This document shows, piece after piece, positions 57,368-64,000 of a stretch of 64,000 nucleotides of DNA. The DNA is from UBA668 sp963720695. Lineage in GTDB: Bacteria; Actinomycetota; Acidimicrobiia; Acidimicrobiales; Ilumatobacteraceae. The notes beneath the pieces were generated by a model. The model saw only the letters and a list, made by a program, of their open reading frames with translations. It was not told where the DNA came from and did not search any database. Each line of letters begins with the position of its first letter. The stretch's first letter is position 1. The stretch is from the NCBI GenBank assembly GCA_963720695.1, contig CAVRGG010000001.1, forward strand, positions 310,001 through 374,000. The letters run 5' to 3'. The position numbers and the translations under genes are program-made.

Positions 57368-59356
57368 ATGCTCCTCGGCATCGACACCGGTGGCACCTAC
57401 ACCGACGCCGTGCTCTACGACGAGGCCACCTCATCGGTGGTGGCGACGGCCAAGTCGCCCACCACCCACCACGACCTCTCGATCGGCATCCAGGGCGCGA
57501 TCGACGCCGTCCTCGCCGCGGGTCGCGTGCCCGCCGGCGACGTCGAGCTCGTGTCGTTGTCCACCACCCTCGCCACCAACGCCCTCGTCGAGGGCAAGGG
57601 CCGGCCGATCGCCGCGGTGATCATCGGCTTCGACGCCGACGTCGCCGCGCGTGCCGGCCTCGCCGAGGCCCTCGGCCACGACCCGGCGATCTTCCTGCCT
57701 GGCGGCCACGATCCGCACGGGGGAGAGGTCGAACCGCTCGACCTCGCCCGGCTCGCCATCGACGTCGCGGAGGTCGCCGCCCGAGCGGAGGCATTCGCGG
57801 TCACGTCCCAGTTCAGCGTGAGGAACCCCGAGCACGAGCTCGCCGCCGCCGAGGTGATCCGTTCCGTCACGGGCAAGCCGGTGACCCTCAGCCACCACCT
57901 GTCGGCGCGTCTCAACGGGCCCAAGCGAGCCGTCACCGCCATCCTCAACGCGAGGCTGATCTCGATCATCGAAGGACTCGTGCGCACGACGCAGCAGGCG
58001 CTCGCCACTCGGGGTATCGCGGCGCCGCTGATGGTCGTGCGCGGCGACGGCTCGCTGGTGTCGGCAGCGTTCGTGCGCGACCGTCCGATCGAGACGATCC
58101 TCTCCGGTCCTGCGGCGAGCCTCGTCGGGGCCGCGCACCTCACCGGGCTGTCCGACGCCATCATCAGCGACATCGGTGGCACGACCACCGACATCGCCGT
58201 GCTCCGCGACGGCGTCCCGACCGTCAGCGCCGACGGTGCCACCGTCGGCGGGCATCGCACGATGGTGTCAGCGGTCGCGATGCACACCCACGGGCTCGGG
58301 GGCGACAGCCGGGTCATGGCGGACCCACGGGCGGCCGGGTGCTCGCTGCAGATCGGGCCGCGCAAGGTCGTCCCGCTGTGCCAGCTCGCCGCGGACGAGC
58401 CGGCGCTCGTGCACTCGATGCTCGACCTCCACCTGACGAGCACGATGCCCGGTGAGCTCGACGGTGTGGTGCTGATCGCCGAGGACTACGACGCCCGGAT
58501 GGCCTCGCTGTCGGGTGTGGAGCACGCGGTGCTCGCCGCGATGGGAGGGCGGATCGCCGTGGCGAGCTCGGCACTGGTCACGCTGCAGCACCGTCGGGTG
58601 ATGGAGCGGCTCGTGCAGCGCGGCGTGTTGCAGGTCGCGGCGTTCACCCCGACTGACGCCGCCCACGTGCTCGGGCTGCAGCAGACCTACGACGCATCAG
58701 CTGCGCGAAAGGCGGCGACGCTGTTCGCCCGCCAGCGCGACCGCCTCGGCAAGCCGATCGCACCGGACGGCGAGTCGCTCTCGCGGGTGACGATCGAGAC
58801 CCTCGTGCGCCGCAGCGCCGAAGCGGTGCTGGCCGCTGCACTGGTCGCGGACGGCCTGTCCGCCGACGCCGTCGGGCAGAGCGTGGTGCAGGCGATGCTG
58901 GATCGCCGGTTGCGGGTGGCCCAGCTGTCGTTGGGTCTGTCGTCGCCGTTGGTCGGCCTCGGCGCGTCCGCCGGTGCGTACTACCCCCAGGTGGCGGCCC
59001 TGCTCGGCGCCGAGTCCCGGATCCCGGTCCACGCCGGTGTGGCGAACGCCGTCGGCGCGGTCGTCGGCCGGGTGCGGTTGTCGCGGGAGTGCCTCGTCAG
59101 CTCGCCACAGCAGGGCCAATTCATCGTCCACGCCGCAGACGGGCCGCGGATGTTCGTCGATCTCGCCGTGGCGAGGCGATTCGCCGGTCAGCACGCGCAC
59201 CACGCACTCGCGCTCGACATGGTCGCTGCTGGCGCCCCGGTGTTCGAGGTCCGCGAGCACTGGCACGAGTCGACCGTCGAGGTGGGCGGCATGGACCTCT
59301 TCGTCGAGGGGCGTCTGGAGCTCGTCGCCAGCGGTCGCCCGCAGCTCCCGCAGTGA
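57368..59356 (+). CDS. Hydantoinase/oxoprolinase-family protein (HyuA-like)
   Basis: A 662-residue HyuA/acetone carboxylase-like protein of the actin ATPase fold. The nucleotide loop GIDTGGTYTDAVLYD is at 4-18, STTLATNALVEGKGRP follows, IISDIGGTTTDIAVL near 260-274 is the second phosphate site, and MHTHGLGGDSRVM is conserved. Members use ATP to open hydantoins, 5-oxoproline or N-methylhydantoin, or to carboxylate ketones. The HyuB partner is not adjacent. Divergence from a transporter gene suggests uptake or export of the same compound. Confidence 0.88.
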   Translation: MLLGIDTGGTYTDAVLYDEATSSVVATAKSPTTHHDLSIGIQGAIDAVLAAGRVPAGDVELVSLSTTLATNALVEGKGRPIAAVIIGFDADVAARAGLAEALGHDPAIFLPGGHDPHGGEVEPLDLARLAIDVAEVAARAEAFAVTSQFSVRNPEHELAAAEVIRSVTGKPVTLSHHLSARLNGPKRAVTAILNARLISIIEGLVRTTQQALATRGIAAPLMVVRGDGSLVSAAFVRDRPIETILSGPAASLVGAAHLTGLSDAIISDIGGTTTDIAVLRDGVPTVSADGATVGGHRTMVSAVAMHTHGLGGDSRVMADPRAAGCSLQIGPRKVVPLCQLAADEPALVHSMLDLHLTSTMPGELDGVVLIAEDYDARMASLSGVEHAVLAAMGGRIAVASSALVTLQHRRVMERLVQRGVLQVAAFTPTDAAHVLGLQQTYDASAARKAATLFARQRDRLGKPIAPDGESLSRVTIETLVRRSAEAVLAAALVADGLSADAVGQSVVQAMLDRRLRVAQLSLGLSSPLVGLGASAGAYYPQVAALLGAESRIPVHAGVANAVGAVVGRVRLSRECLVSSPQQGQFIVHAADGPRMFVDLAVARRFAGQHAHHALALDMVAAGAPVFEVREHWHESTVEVGGMDLFVEGRLELVASGRPQLPQ

Positions 59357-59375
59357 CGCTCCCGGCGGTGGAGGG

Positions 59376-60026
59376 TCATCCAGTGGGCAGCAGCAGAGCG
59401 CTCCATGTGTCGACCAGCCAGCGCTCGTAGTGCTCCACGGACCAGCCGCGTTCTCGGGTGAGCATCACGAAGACCTCGGCACTGTTCGTCAGCCAGATCG
59501 TGTCGCCCGCCTCTTCGACGGACAGCTCGTCGCGAAGGCCGCCGACGTCGCGCAACTGCTGCGCGAAGCGGCGCATGTTGGCGGCGCGCCTGCTGCTGAT
59601 GTCGTGCCACACCTCAGCGGCCTCGGGCTCGGTGGCGGCGGCGTCGCGCAGCGCGAGGAACAGCGGTGCCATGCGGCGATGGATGGTCCCGATCGCACCG
59701 GCATAGATGCGCAGCATCTCCCGGGCGTCCGTGGACTCGCGGATCGCGACGACGTAGTCGCGCTCCTCGGCGGGGACGGCGCGGTCCGTACCGGAGATCG
59801 CCTGCTCGACGAGCTCGCGGAGGATCACCGGCTTGCGCCCGACGAGCGCGTACACGGTGTCGGCGTGCACCTGTGCGTCGCGAGCGATGGTGGCGATGGT
59901 GGTGCGGCGATAGCCGCGGTCGAGGAACGAGCGTCTCGCCGCGTCGAGGATGCGGCCCCTCGTCTCGGTCGACGATGCCGCTCGCGCGCTGTTGTCGTAG
60001 GTGCGGCGGTTGACATCGCGGGCCAT
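59376..60026 (-). CDS. TetR-family transcriptional regulator
   Basis: A 216-residue TetR regulator. After a polar N-terminus the helix-turn-helix is at about 24-70 (RGRILDAARRSFLDRGYRRTTIATIARDAQVHADTVYALVGRKPVILREL). The all-helical ligand domain fills the rest. The inverted repeat at 60039-60057 in the gap to the divergent monooxygenase-like gene is its likely operator, and TAAACT 7 bases before the ATG is the -10 box. Confidence 0.92.
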   Translation of the reverse strand: MARDVNRRTYDNSARAASSTETRGRILDAARRSFLDRGYRRTTIATIARDAQVHADTVYALVGRKPVILRELVEQAISGTDRAVPAEERDYVVAIRESTDAREMLRIYAGAIGTIHRRMAPLFLALRDAAATEPEAAEVWHDISSRRAANMRRFAQQLRDVGGLRDELSVEEAGDTIWLTNSAEVFVMLTRERGWSVEHYERWLVDTWSALLLPTG

Positions 60027-60033
60027 GTCGCCT

Positions 60034-60039
60034 AGTTTA
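60034..60039 (-). promoter_or_regulatory. -10 box TAAACT of the TetR gene
   Basis: TAAACT on the minus strand, 7 bases before ATG 60026; it abuts the operator-like repeat, so repressor binding would block it. Confidence 0.5.
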
Positions 60040-60057
60040 TCCGATAGTCACTCGGAT
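60039..60057. promoter_or_regulatory. TetR operator-like inverted repeat
   Basis: ATCCGA-N7-TCGGAT, a perfect 6-bp inverted repeat centred in the 48-bp divergent gap, with the length typical of TetR sites. Confidence 0.6.
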
Positions 60058-60074
60058 GAAATGGATGGTGTGCG

Positions 60075-60377
60075 ATGACGTTTGCATTCACGCAGGACGT
60101 GCCGATCGACGCGGCGTTCTACGCCCGGATCCAGGAGCAGCTGGGCACGTCGCCGCCGGAGGGTCTGGTGGCGCACCTCGCGTTGGAGCGTCCCGAGGGT
60201 GGCCTGCGCTACCTGGACGTGTGGGAGAGCGAGGAGCACTGGCAGCGCTTCCTCGACGAGCGCGTGCATCCGGTGGTGCACCCGATGTTGGAGTCCCTTC
60301 TCGGTCAGGTGCCGCCCGAACCGGTGCAATCACCGGTGGCGCTCGTGCACGTGTGGACGCAGGCTCAGTCGGTGTAA
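60075..60377 (+). CDS. Small antibiotic-monooxygenase-like (dimeric alpha-beta barrel) protein
   Basis: A 100-residue protein with the pattern of the dimeric ferredoxin-like barrel (ABM/EthD type): PIDAAFYARIQEQLGT helix, LVAHLALERPEGGLRYLDVWES strand pair, EEHWQRFLDERVHPVVHPMLESL helix, and a final VALVHVWTQ strand. Such small proteins are quinol or heme monooxygenases or cyclases. It is divergent from the TetR gene, its probable regulator, and its tail overlaps the helicase gene tail by 13 bases. Confidence 0.75.
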   Translation: MTFAFTQDVPIDAAFYARIQEQLGTSPPEGLVAHLALERPEGGLRYLDVWESEEHWQRFLDERVHPVVHPMLESLLGQVPPEPVQSPVALVHVWTQAQSV

Positions 60378-62059
60378 GGGCGAACGTTGGGCTTCTTGCC
60401 CTTGATCGTCGTGTGCTTCAGCGCCTCGATGACCTTGTTGACGCTGGCCTCCGGCACGCCGACCACGGAGAACTTCTCCGTGATCTTGATCGGGCCGATC
60501 TCGCGGCCGACGAGGTCGGTCTCGTTCGCGATGCAGCCGACCAGGTCGCCGGGGCGGATGCCTGCCGCGCGGCCGAGGTTGATGTAGATGAACGCCGACT
60601 TGTCGCCCTTGTTGCGCGGGGCGCCCTTGTCCTTGCCCTTACCCGGACCCTTGCGGGCGTCGCGGTCGTAGCTCGGACGCTCACGCTGGGAGTAGTCGGG
60701 GATCTCGGCCTCGTCGACCGTGTTGCCGGCGGCCTCGTGGTACAGGCGGATGACCGCCAGCGCCACCGTGCGCGGGTCGGCCTCGCCGCGCAGCGCATGC
60801 AGCACGGGGTAGTACTCCTCGAGGTCGTCCGCGGCGAGCGACTCGCGGATCGAGCCGACGGTCTGCTCGAGCTGCGCGGCACGCAGGTCGGCGATCGAGG
60901 GCACCTTCTCGACCGCGATCGGCTGGCGGGTCAGACGCTCGATGTTCGCGAGCAGGCGCTGCTCGCGAGGTTCGGCCAACGTGATGGCGACACCCTCGCG
61001 CCCGGCGCGCCCGACGCGCCCGATTCGGTGGACGTAGCTCTCCGGGGCCGACGGCACGTCGTAGTTGACGACGTGGGTGAGCGTGTCGACGTCGAGCCCA
61101 CGGGCTGCGACGTCGGTGGCGACGAGCAGCTCCGCGGTGCCGTCGCGGAGCCGGCTCATCACTCGGTCGCGCTGGGCCTGGTCCATGCCGCCGTGGAGTG
61201 CCTCGGCGCGGTAGCCGCGGGCGTTCATCGTCTCGGTGAGCTGGTCGACCTCGGTGCGGGTGCGGCAGAACACGAGCGCCGCGCCCGGCGATTCGATGTC
61301 GAGGATGCGACCCAGCGCCGCCGGCTTGTGGGCGCGCGGCACGATGTAGGTCGACTGGCGGATCTTCCCGAGGCTGGCCTTCGTGTCGCCGCGGACCACG
61401 TTGATCTTGATCGGATCGGTCTGGTACCGCTTGGCGATGCTGTTGATGCGCGGCGGCATCGTCGCGGAGAAGAGCACGGTCTGGTGGGCGTGGGGAATGG
61501 CCTGGAGGATGCTCTCGATGTCGTCGGCGAAGCCCATGTCGAGCATCTCGTCGGCCTCGTCGAGCACGACCATCTTGATCGAGTCGAGCGGGAGCGACCC
61601 GCGGCCGATGTGGTCGATGACGCGACCGGGCGTGCCGACCACGACGTGAACGCCCCTGTCGAGCGCCTGCAGCTGACGGTAGATCGGTTGACCGCCGTAG
61701 ACCGGCACGCACTTGGCGCCGAGGTCCTTGCCGTAGCGGAAGAACGCCTCGTTGACCTGCATGGCCAGCTCGCGTGTGGGGACGAGCACCAGGGCGACGG
61801 CCTTCTTGGCGGCCGCGCCGTTGATCAGTTCGAGGGCGGGAAGCGCGAAGGCAGCCGTCTTGCCGGTGCCGGTGGCGGCCTGACCGAGGAGGTCACGGCC
61901 GGCGAGGAGCAGCGGGATGGTCTCGCGCTGGATCGGGGTGGGCTCCTCGTAGCCGAGCCCTTCGAGGGCCTGGAGCAGTTCGGGGCGCAAACCGAGTGCG
62001 GCGAACCCGCCATCGTCGGTCGTCTCGACGTCGCCGTCGTGATCGTGTTGCTCGTCCAT
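60365..62059 (-). CDS. DEAD-box ATP-dependent RNA helicase (DeaD/CshA-like)
   Basis: A 564-residue DEAD-box helicase that unwinds RNA, probably in ribosome assembly, mRNA decay or cold adaptation. The Q motif is in FAALGLRPELLQALEGLGYEEPTPIQRE, motif I is ATGTGKT, PTREL is Ia, DEAD is motif II near 172-175, SAT is III, and HRIGRVGRAGREG is VI. The C-terminus has a basic Lys/Gly-rich linker and a DbpA-like RNA-binding domain (FIYINLGRAAGIRPGDLVGCI). ATG 62059 has AGCAGGA upstream. Confidence 0.94.
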   Translation of the reverse strand: MDEQHDHDGDVETTDDGGFAALGLRPELLQALEGLGYEEPTPIQRETIPLLLAGRDLLGQAATGTGKTAAFALPALELINGAAAKKAVALVLVPTRELAMQVNEAFFRYGKDLGAKCVPVYGGQPIYRQLQALDRGVHVVVGTPGRVIDHIGRGSLPLDSIKMVVLDEADEMLDMGFADDIESILQAIPHAHQTVLFSATMPPRINSIAKRYQTDPIKINVVRGDTKASLGKIRQSTYIVPRAHKPAALGRILDIESPGAALVFCRTRTEVDQLTETMNARGYRAEALHGGMDQAQRDRVMSRLRDGTAELLVATDVAARGLDVDTLTHVVNYDVPSAPESYVHRIGRVGRAGREGVAITLAEPREQRLLANIERLTRQPIAVEKVPSIADLRAAQLEQTVGSIRESLAADDLEEYYPVLHALRGEADPRTVALAVIRLYHEAAGNTVDEAEIPDYSQRERPSYDRDARKGPGKGKDKGAPRNKGDKSAFIYINLGRAAGIRPGDLVGCIANETDLVGREIGPIKITEKFSVVGVPEASVNKVIEALKHTTIKGKKPNVRPYTD

Positions 62060-62089
62060 GTTCCTGCTCTCGTACAAAGGTGACGCTCC

Positions 62090-62095
62090 ACGATA
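62090..62095 (-). promoter_or_regulatory. -10 box TATCGT for the helicase gene
   Basis: TATCGT on the minus strand, 30 bases before ATG 62059, giving a short leader with AGCAGGA. No clear -35 box. The remaining about 100 bp of this gap hold nothing I recognise. Confidence 0.4.
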
Positions 62096-62199
62096 CGGCC
62101 GAAATGCCCTGGTCGTGCTATGGGGCGCCCGGTCGGCCGTCACGTCACCGGCGATGCCGTCCATGGATGCCCGGCGAGGGGCGTGGCTCGCGCGTCTGC

Positions 62200-62616
62200 T
62201 CACCGGAGCGCATCGTCGTACGCCTCGGTCAGCAGTTCGCAGAATGCGTCGTCGACCTCGTCGGGGTGGGCCACGTTGGCGACGTGCCAGAAGCGACCGT
62301 TGTACTCGACGACCTTCCGGGTGATCGTGCGATGGTGGCCGCGTCGACGCAGGGCGAACGACACGGCGACCCATCGCTGCCGAGGGCGCAGTTCGGCGAA
62401 CTTGTGCGGGTTCTTCAGGAAGATCCCCACGGACACGATGTCGGCGTGGACCGGTCCGACGGTCGCCAGATGGCCGATCACGGCGTCGAACACGGGACGT
62501 TCGTGGTCCGGGCCGGTGGCGAAGTACTCGTCCAGGGTCAACCCGGGTGCGCAATCGTGCGACTGGCGCGATCGCTCGAAGAATCGACCACATTCGGGGC
62601 ACGTCCAACCGCGCAT
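62200..62616 (-). CDS. DUF5655-like protein with an N-terminal zinc ribbon
   Basis: A 138-residue protein. RGWTCPECGRFFERSRQSHDC at 2-22 is a zinc-ribbon-like segment (C-x2-C with a later H and C). Then LTLDEYFATGPDHERPVFDAVIGHLATVGPVHADIVSVGIFLKNPHKFAELRPRQRWVAVSFAL is the DUF5655 fold of unknown function. The start is likely ATG 62616; no clear -10 box or ribosome site is visible, and the upstream gap holds palindromic element copy C. Confidence 0.75.
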   Translation of the reverse strand: MRGWTCPECGRFFERSRQSHDCAPGLTLDEYFATGPDHERPVFDAVIGHLATVGPVHADIVSVGIFLKNPHKFAELRPRQRWVAVSFALRRRGHHRTITRKVVEYNGRFWHVANVAHPDEVDDAFCELLTEAYDDALR

Positions 62617-62648
62617 CACCTTCAGCTTTCCACCTCCGTCAGCGGCAT

Positions 62649-62726
62649 CTGGTCCGGTCCCTTCCCGGAGTCCGGGAAGGGACCGGACCAGAATGCCGGG
62701 TGGGGAGATCCCTGCCCAGAAGCCGA
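62649..62726. repeat. Dispersed palindromic intergenic element, copy C
   Basis: A 43-base palindrome at 62649-62691 (arms CTGGTCCGGTCCCTTCCCGG and so on around a central G) is followed by GGGGAGAT and CCCAGAAGCCGAC at 62714-62726. It is copy B in reverse orientation. The stem differs from copy B at four consecutive positions on one arm (ATGA versus TCCC), with matching changes on the other arm. It sits between divergent genes. Confidence 0.75.
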
Positions 62727-62729
62727 CGG

Positions 62730-62735
62730 TAGGGT
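62730..62735 (+). promoter_or_regulatory. -10 box TAGGGT for the FabH-like gene
   Basis: TAGGGT-N7-GTG(62743) would make a leaderless start; GTG 62758 with GGAGG 5 bases upstream is the SD-based alternative. Confidence 0.4.
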
Positions 62736-62757
62736 CGGGGGAGTGGGGGAGGTTCGC

Positions 62758-63885
62758 GTGGGTTCGAACGAGGTCGTCATCACGGGGACGGGGCTGTTCA
62801 CGCCGCCGTACTCGATCAGCAATGCGGAGCTCGCAGCATCGCTGTCGATCGCGGTCACGGCGTGGAACGAGTCGAATGCGGCGGCCATCGAGCGCGGCGA
62901 GTTGATCGCCCGCACGTTGCCCGACGCCGAGTTCATCGAGCGGGCCTCGGGAATCAAGTCGCGCTACGTGATGGAGAAGGCTGGCGTGCTCGACCCGGAA
63001 CGGCTGCGGCCGCATCTCCCGCTGCGTGGCGAGGACGAACTCGGGTTGCAGGCGGAGATGGCGCTCCCCGCGATCCACGAGGCCTTGGCGCAGGCGGGTC
63101 GCCGGCCCGACGAGGTCGACTGCGTCATCGTCGGCTGCTCCAACCTGCAGCGCGCGTATCCCGCAGTGGCCATCGAGATCCAGCACACGATCGGCGCTGG
63201 CGGTTGGGCGTACGACATGAACGTCGCGTGCAGCAGTGCGACGTTCTCGATGCAGGCCGGCGTGGACGCGTTGAAGAACGGCTCTGCGGATTGCGTGGTG
63301 GTGGTGCACCCCGAGATCACCTCCGGCCACAACAACTTCGCGCTCCGCGACCATCACTTCATCTTCGGCGATGCCTGCACGGCGATGGTGCTCGAACGAG
63401 CTGACGATGCCGTTGCCGCCGAGCAGTGGACCGTGCTCGCCGGAAAGCTCTCGACGAAGTTCTCGAACAGCATCCGCAACGACTTCGGCTACCTCAATCC
63501 CAGCGAGGACGGCGAACGCGATCCGTTCGAACTGGTCTTCCGCCAGCGGGGCCAGCAGGTGTTCAAGGAGGTGGTGCCGATGGTCGTGCGCCACATCGAC
63601 GAGCAACTGGCGTCGGCGTCGATGGAGACCGCGTCGATCCGCCGGTTCTGGCTGCACCAGGCCAACCTGAAGATGAACCAGCTCATCGCCAAGGGCGTGC
63701 TCGGTCGGGTCCCCACCGACGACGAAGCGCCGGTGATCCTCGACACGTACGCCAACACCTCCTCGGCAGGTTCGGTCATCGCGTTCCACCTCCATCGCGC
63801 CGATCTGGTCAGCGGCGACGTCGGGGTGATCTGCAGCTTCGGTGCCGGCTACAGCATCGGCAGCGTCGTCATCCAGAAGGCGTGA
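62758..63885 (+). CDS. Beta-ketoacyl-ACP synthase III-like condensing enzyme
   Basis: A 375-residue thiolase-fold condensing enzyme, longer than standard FabH and closer to the FabH-like beta-ketodecanoyl synthases. ITGTGLFTPPYSISNAEL starts it, the catalytic Cys is in MNVACSSATFSMQ, His in WLHQANLKMN and Asn in YANTSSAGSV. It would join malonyl-ACP to an acyl-CoA or acyl-ACP primer. GTG 62743 is a possible longer start (5 more residues), linked to a -10 box. Confidence 0.88.
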   Translation: MGSNEVVITGTGLFTPPYSISNAELAASLSIAVTAWNESNAAAIERGELIARTLPDAEFIERASGIKSRYVMEKAGVLDPERLRPHLPLRGEDELGLQAEMALPAIHEALAQAGRRPDEVDCVIVGCSNLQRAYPAVAIEIQHTIGAGGWAYDMNVACSSATFSMQAGVDALKNGSADCVVVVHPEITSGHNNFALRDHHFIFGDACTAMVLERADDAVAAEQWTVLAGKLSTKFSNSIRNDFGYLNPSEDGERDPFELVFRQRGQQVFKEVVPMVVRHIDEQLASASMETASIRRFWLHQANLKMNQLIAKGVLGRVPTDDEAPVILDTYANTSSAGSVIAFHLHRADLVSGDVGVICSFGAGYSIGSVVIQKA

Positions 63886-63895
63886 GCGCCCGCGT

Positions 63896-64000
63896 TCACA
63901 TCCGGATCCGCTCGTTCCGGGGGTCGTAGAGCGGACGCAGCGAGACGTGCGCGGGCCACTGGCGGTCGTCGATCTCGACGGTCCACTCGCCCTGTTCGAG
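63896..64000 (-). CDS. GcvT-domain oxidoreductase, C-terminal end (start beyond the window)
   Basis: Only the last 34 residues are present: LEQGEWTVEIDDRQWPAHVS and LRPLYDPRNERIRM. This is the C-terminal barrel end of GcvT-type aminomethyltransferases or dimethylglycine/sarcosine dehydrogenase-like proteins, where EPLFDPKGERIR is usual. It converges on the FabH-like gene after 10 bp. The length and the N-terminal FAD domain cannot be seen. Confidence 0.6.
   Translation of the reverse strand, partial: LEQGEWTVEIDDRQWPAHVSLRPLYDPRNERIRM

Overview
This window looks like a chromosomal segment of a high-GC actinobacterium, most likely an Acidimicrobiia (Ilumatobacter-like) organism. That placement is an inference. 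It rests on very high GC, on actinobacterial families (DUF3499, DUF5719, a GlbO-type globin, the coenzyme F420 genes cofD and cofE, and the block manB / Trm112-like / ahcY), and on menaquinone and envelope genes. I found 61 protein-coding loci, two of them cut by the window ends. There is no rRNA, tRNA, CRISPR array, prophage or recognisable insertion sequence.

Layout. 1-2.4 kb: the tail of a glutamine synthetase-family gene, an NTF2-like protein, a GNAT acetyltransferase and a ferritin-like diiron protein. 2.4-16.8 kb: a surface-polysaccharide region with fcl and gmd (GDP-fucose branch), four glycosyltransferases, a sugar nucleotidyltransferase, an epimerase-like protein lacking its catalytic Tyr/Lys, a flippase, and a SpoIID/LytB protein with a repeat tail; cofD is embedded in it. 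17-31.8 kb: envelope genes, comprising a large GT2-membrane protein, a DUF5719-thioredoxin fusion, ftsH, DUF3499, a CPBP protease, a frameshifted PTPS-related membrane protein, manB, a Trm112-like protein and a second repeat-tail secreted protein. 31.9-41 kb: housekeeping genes (ahcY, comF, secA, prfB, ftsE, and ftsX with a frameshift). 41-64 kb: metabolism and regulation, with glbO, menB, cofE, a polyester-hydrolase fusion, psuG, Lrp and aminotransferase, an F420/FMN-type monooxygenase with an XRE-cupin regulator, MFS and hydantoinase-like genes, a TetR unit, a DEAD-box helicase, a FabH-type synthase and the tail of a GcvT-like oxidoreductase.

How the genes fit together. manB (phosphomannomutase), the nucleotidyltransferase, gmd and fcl form a complete route from mannose-6-phosphate to GDP-fucose. 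The glycosyltransferases and the flippase would use that sugar for a surface glycan. cofD and cofE serve F420 synthesis, and the LLM-class oxidoreductase is a possible user.

Gene expression. Genes inside operons usually overlap by ATGA or GTGA. Genes that begin a transcription unit very often have a TANNNT -10 hexamer only 6-10 bases before the start codon and no Shine-Dalgarno sequence, which suggests widespread leaderless transcription. Several regulators have a clear inverted repeat in their own promoter region.

The most unusual non-coding feature is a family of about 80-90 bp intergenic elements (three copies) built around a 43-base near-perfect palindrome whose stem changes are compensated between copies. 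Two copies are followed by GACGG-rich tandem repeats, and one of these arrays has helical (10-11 bp) spacing. Four genes carry a frameshift of the same sign (one extra base), which may point to errors in the underlying assembly.
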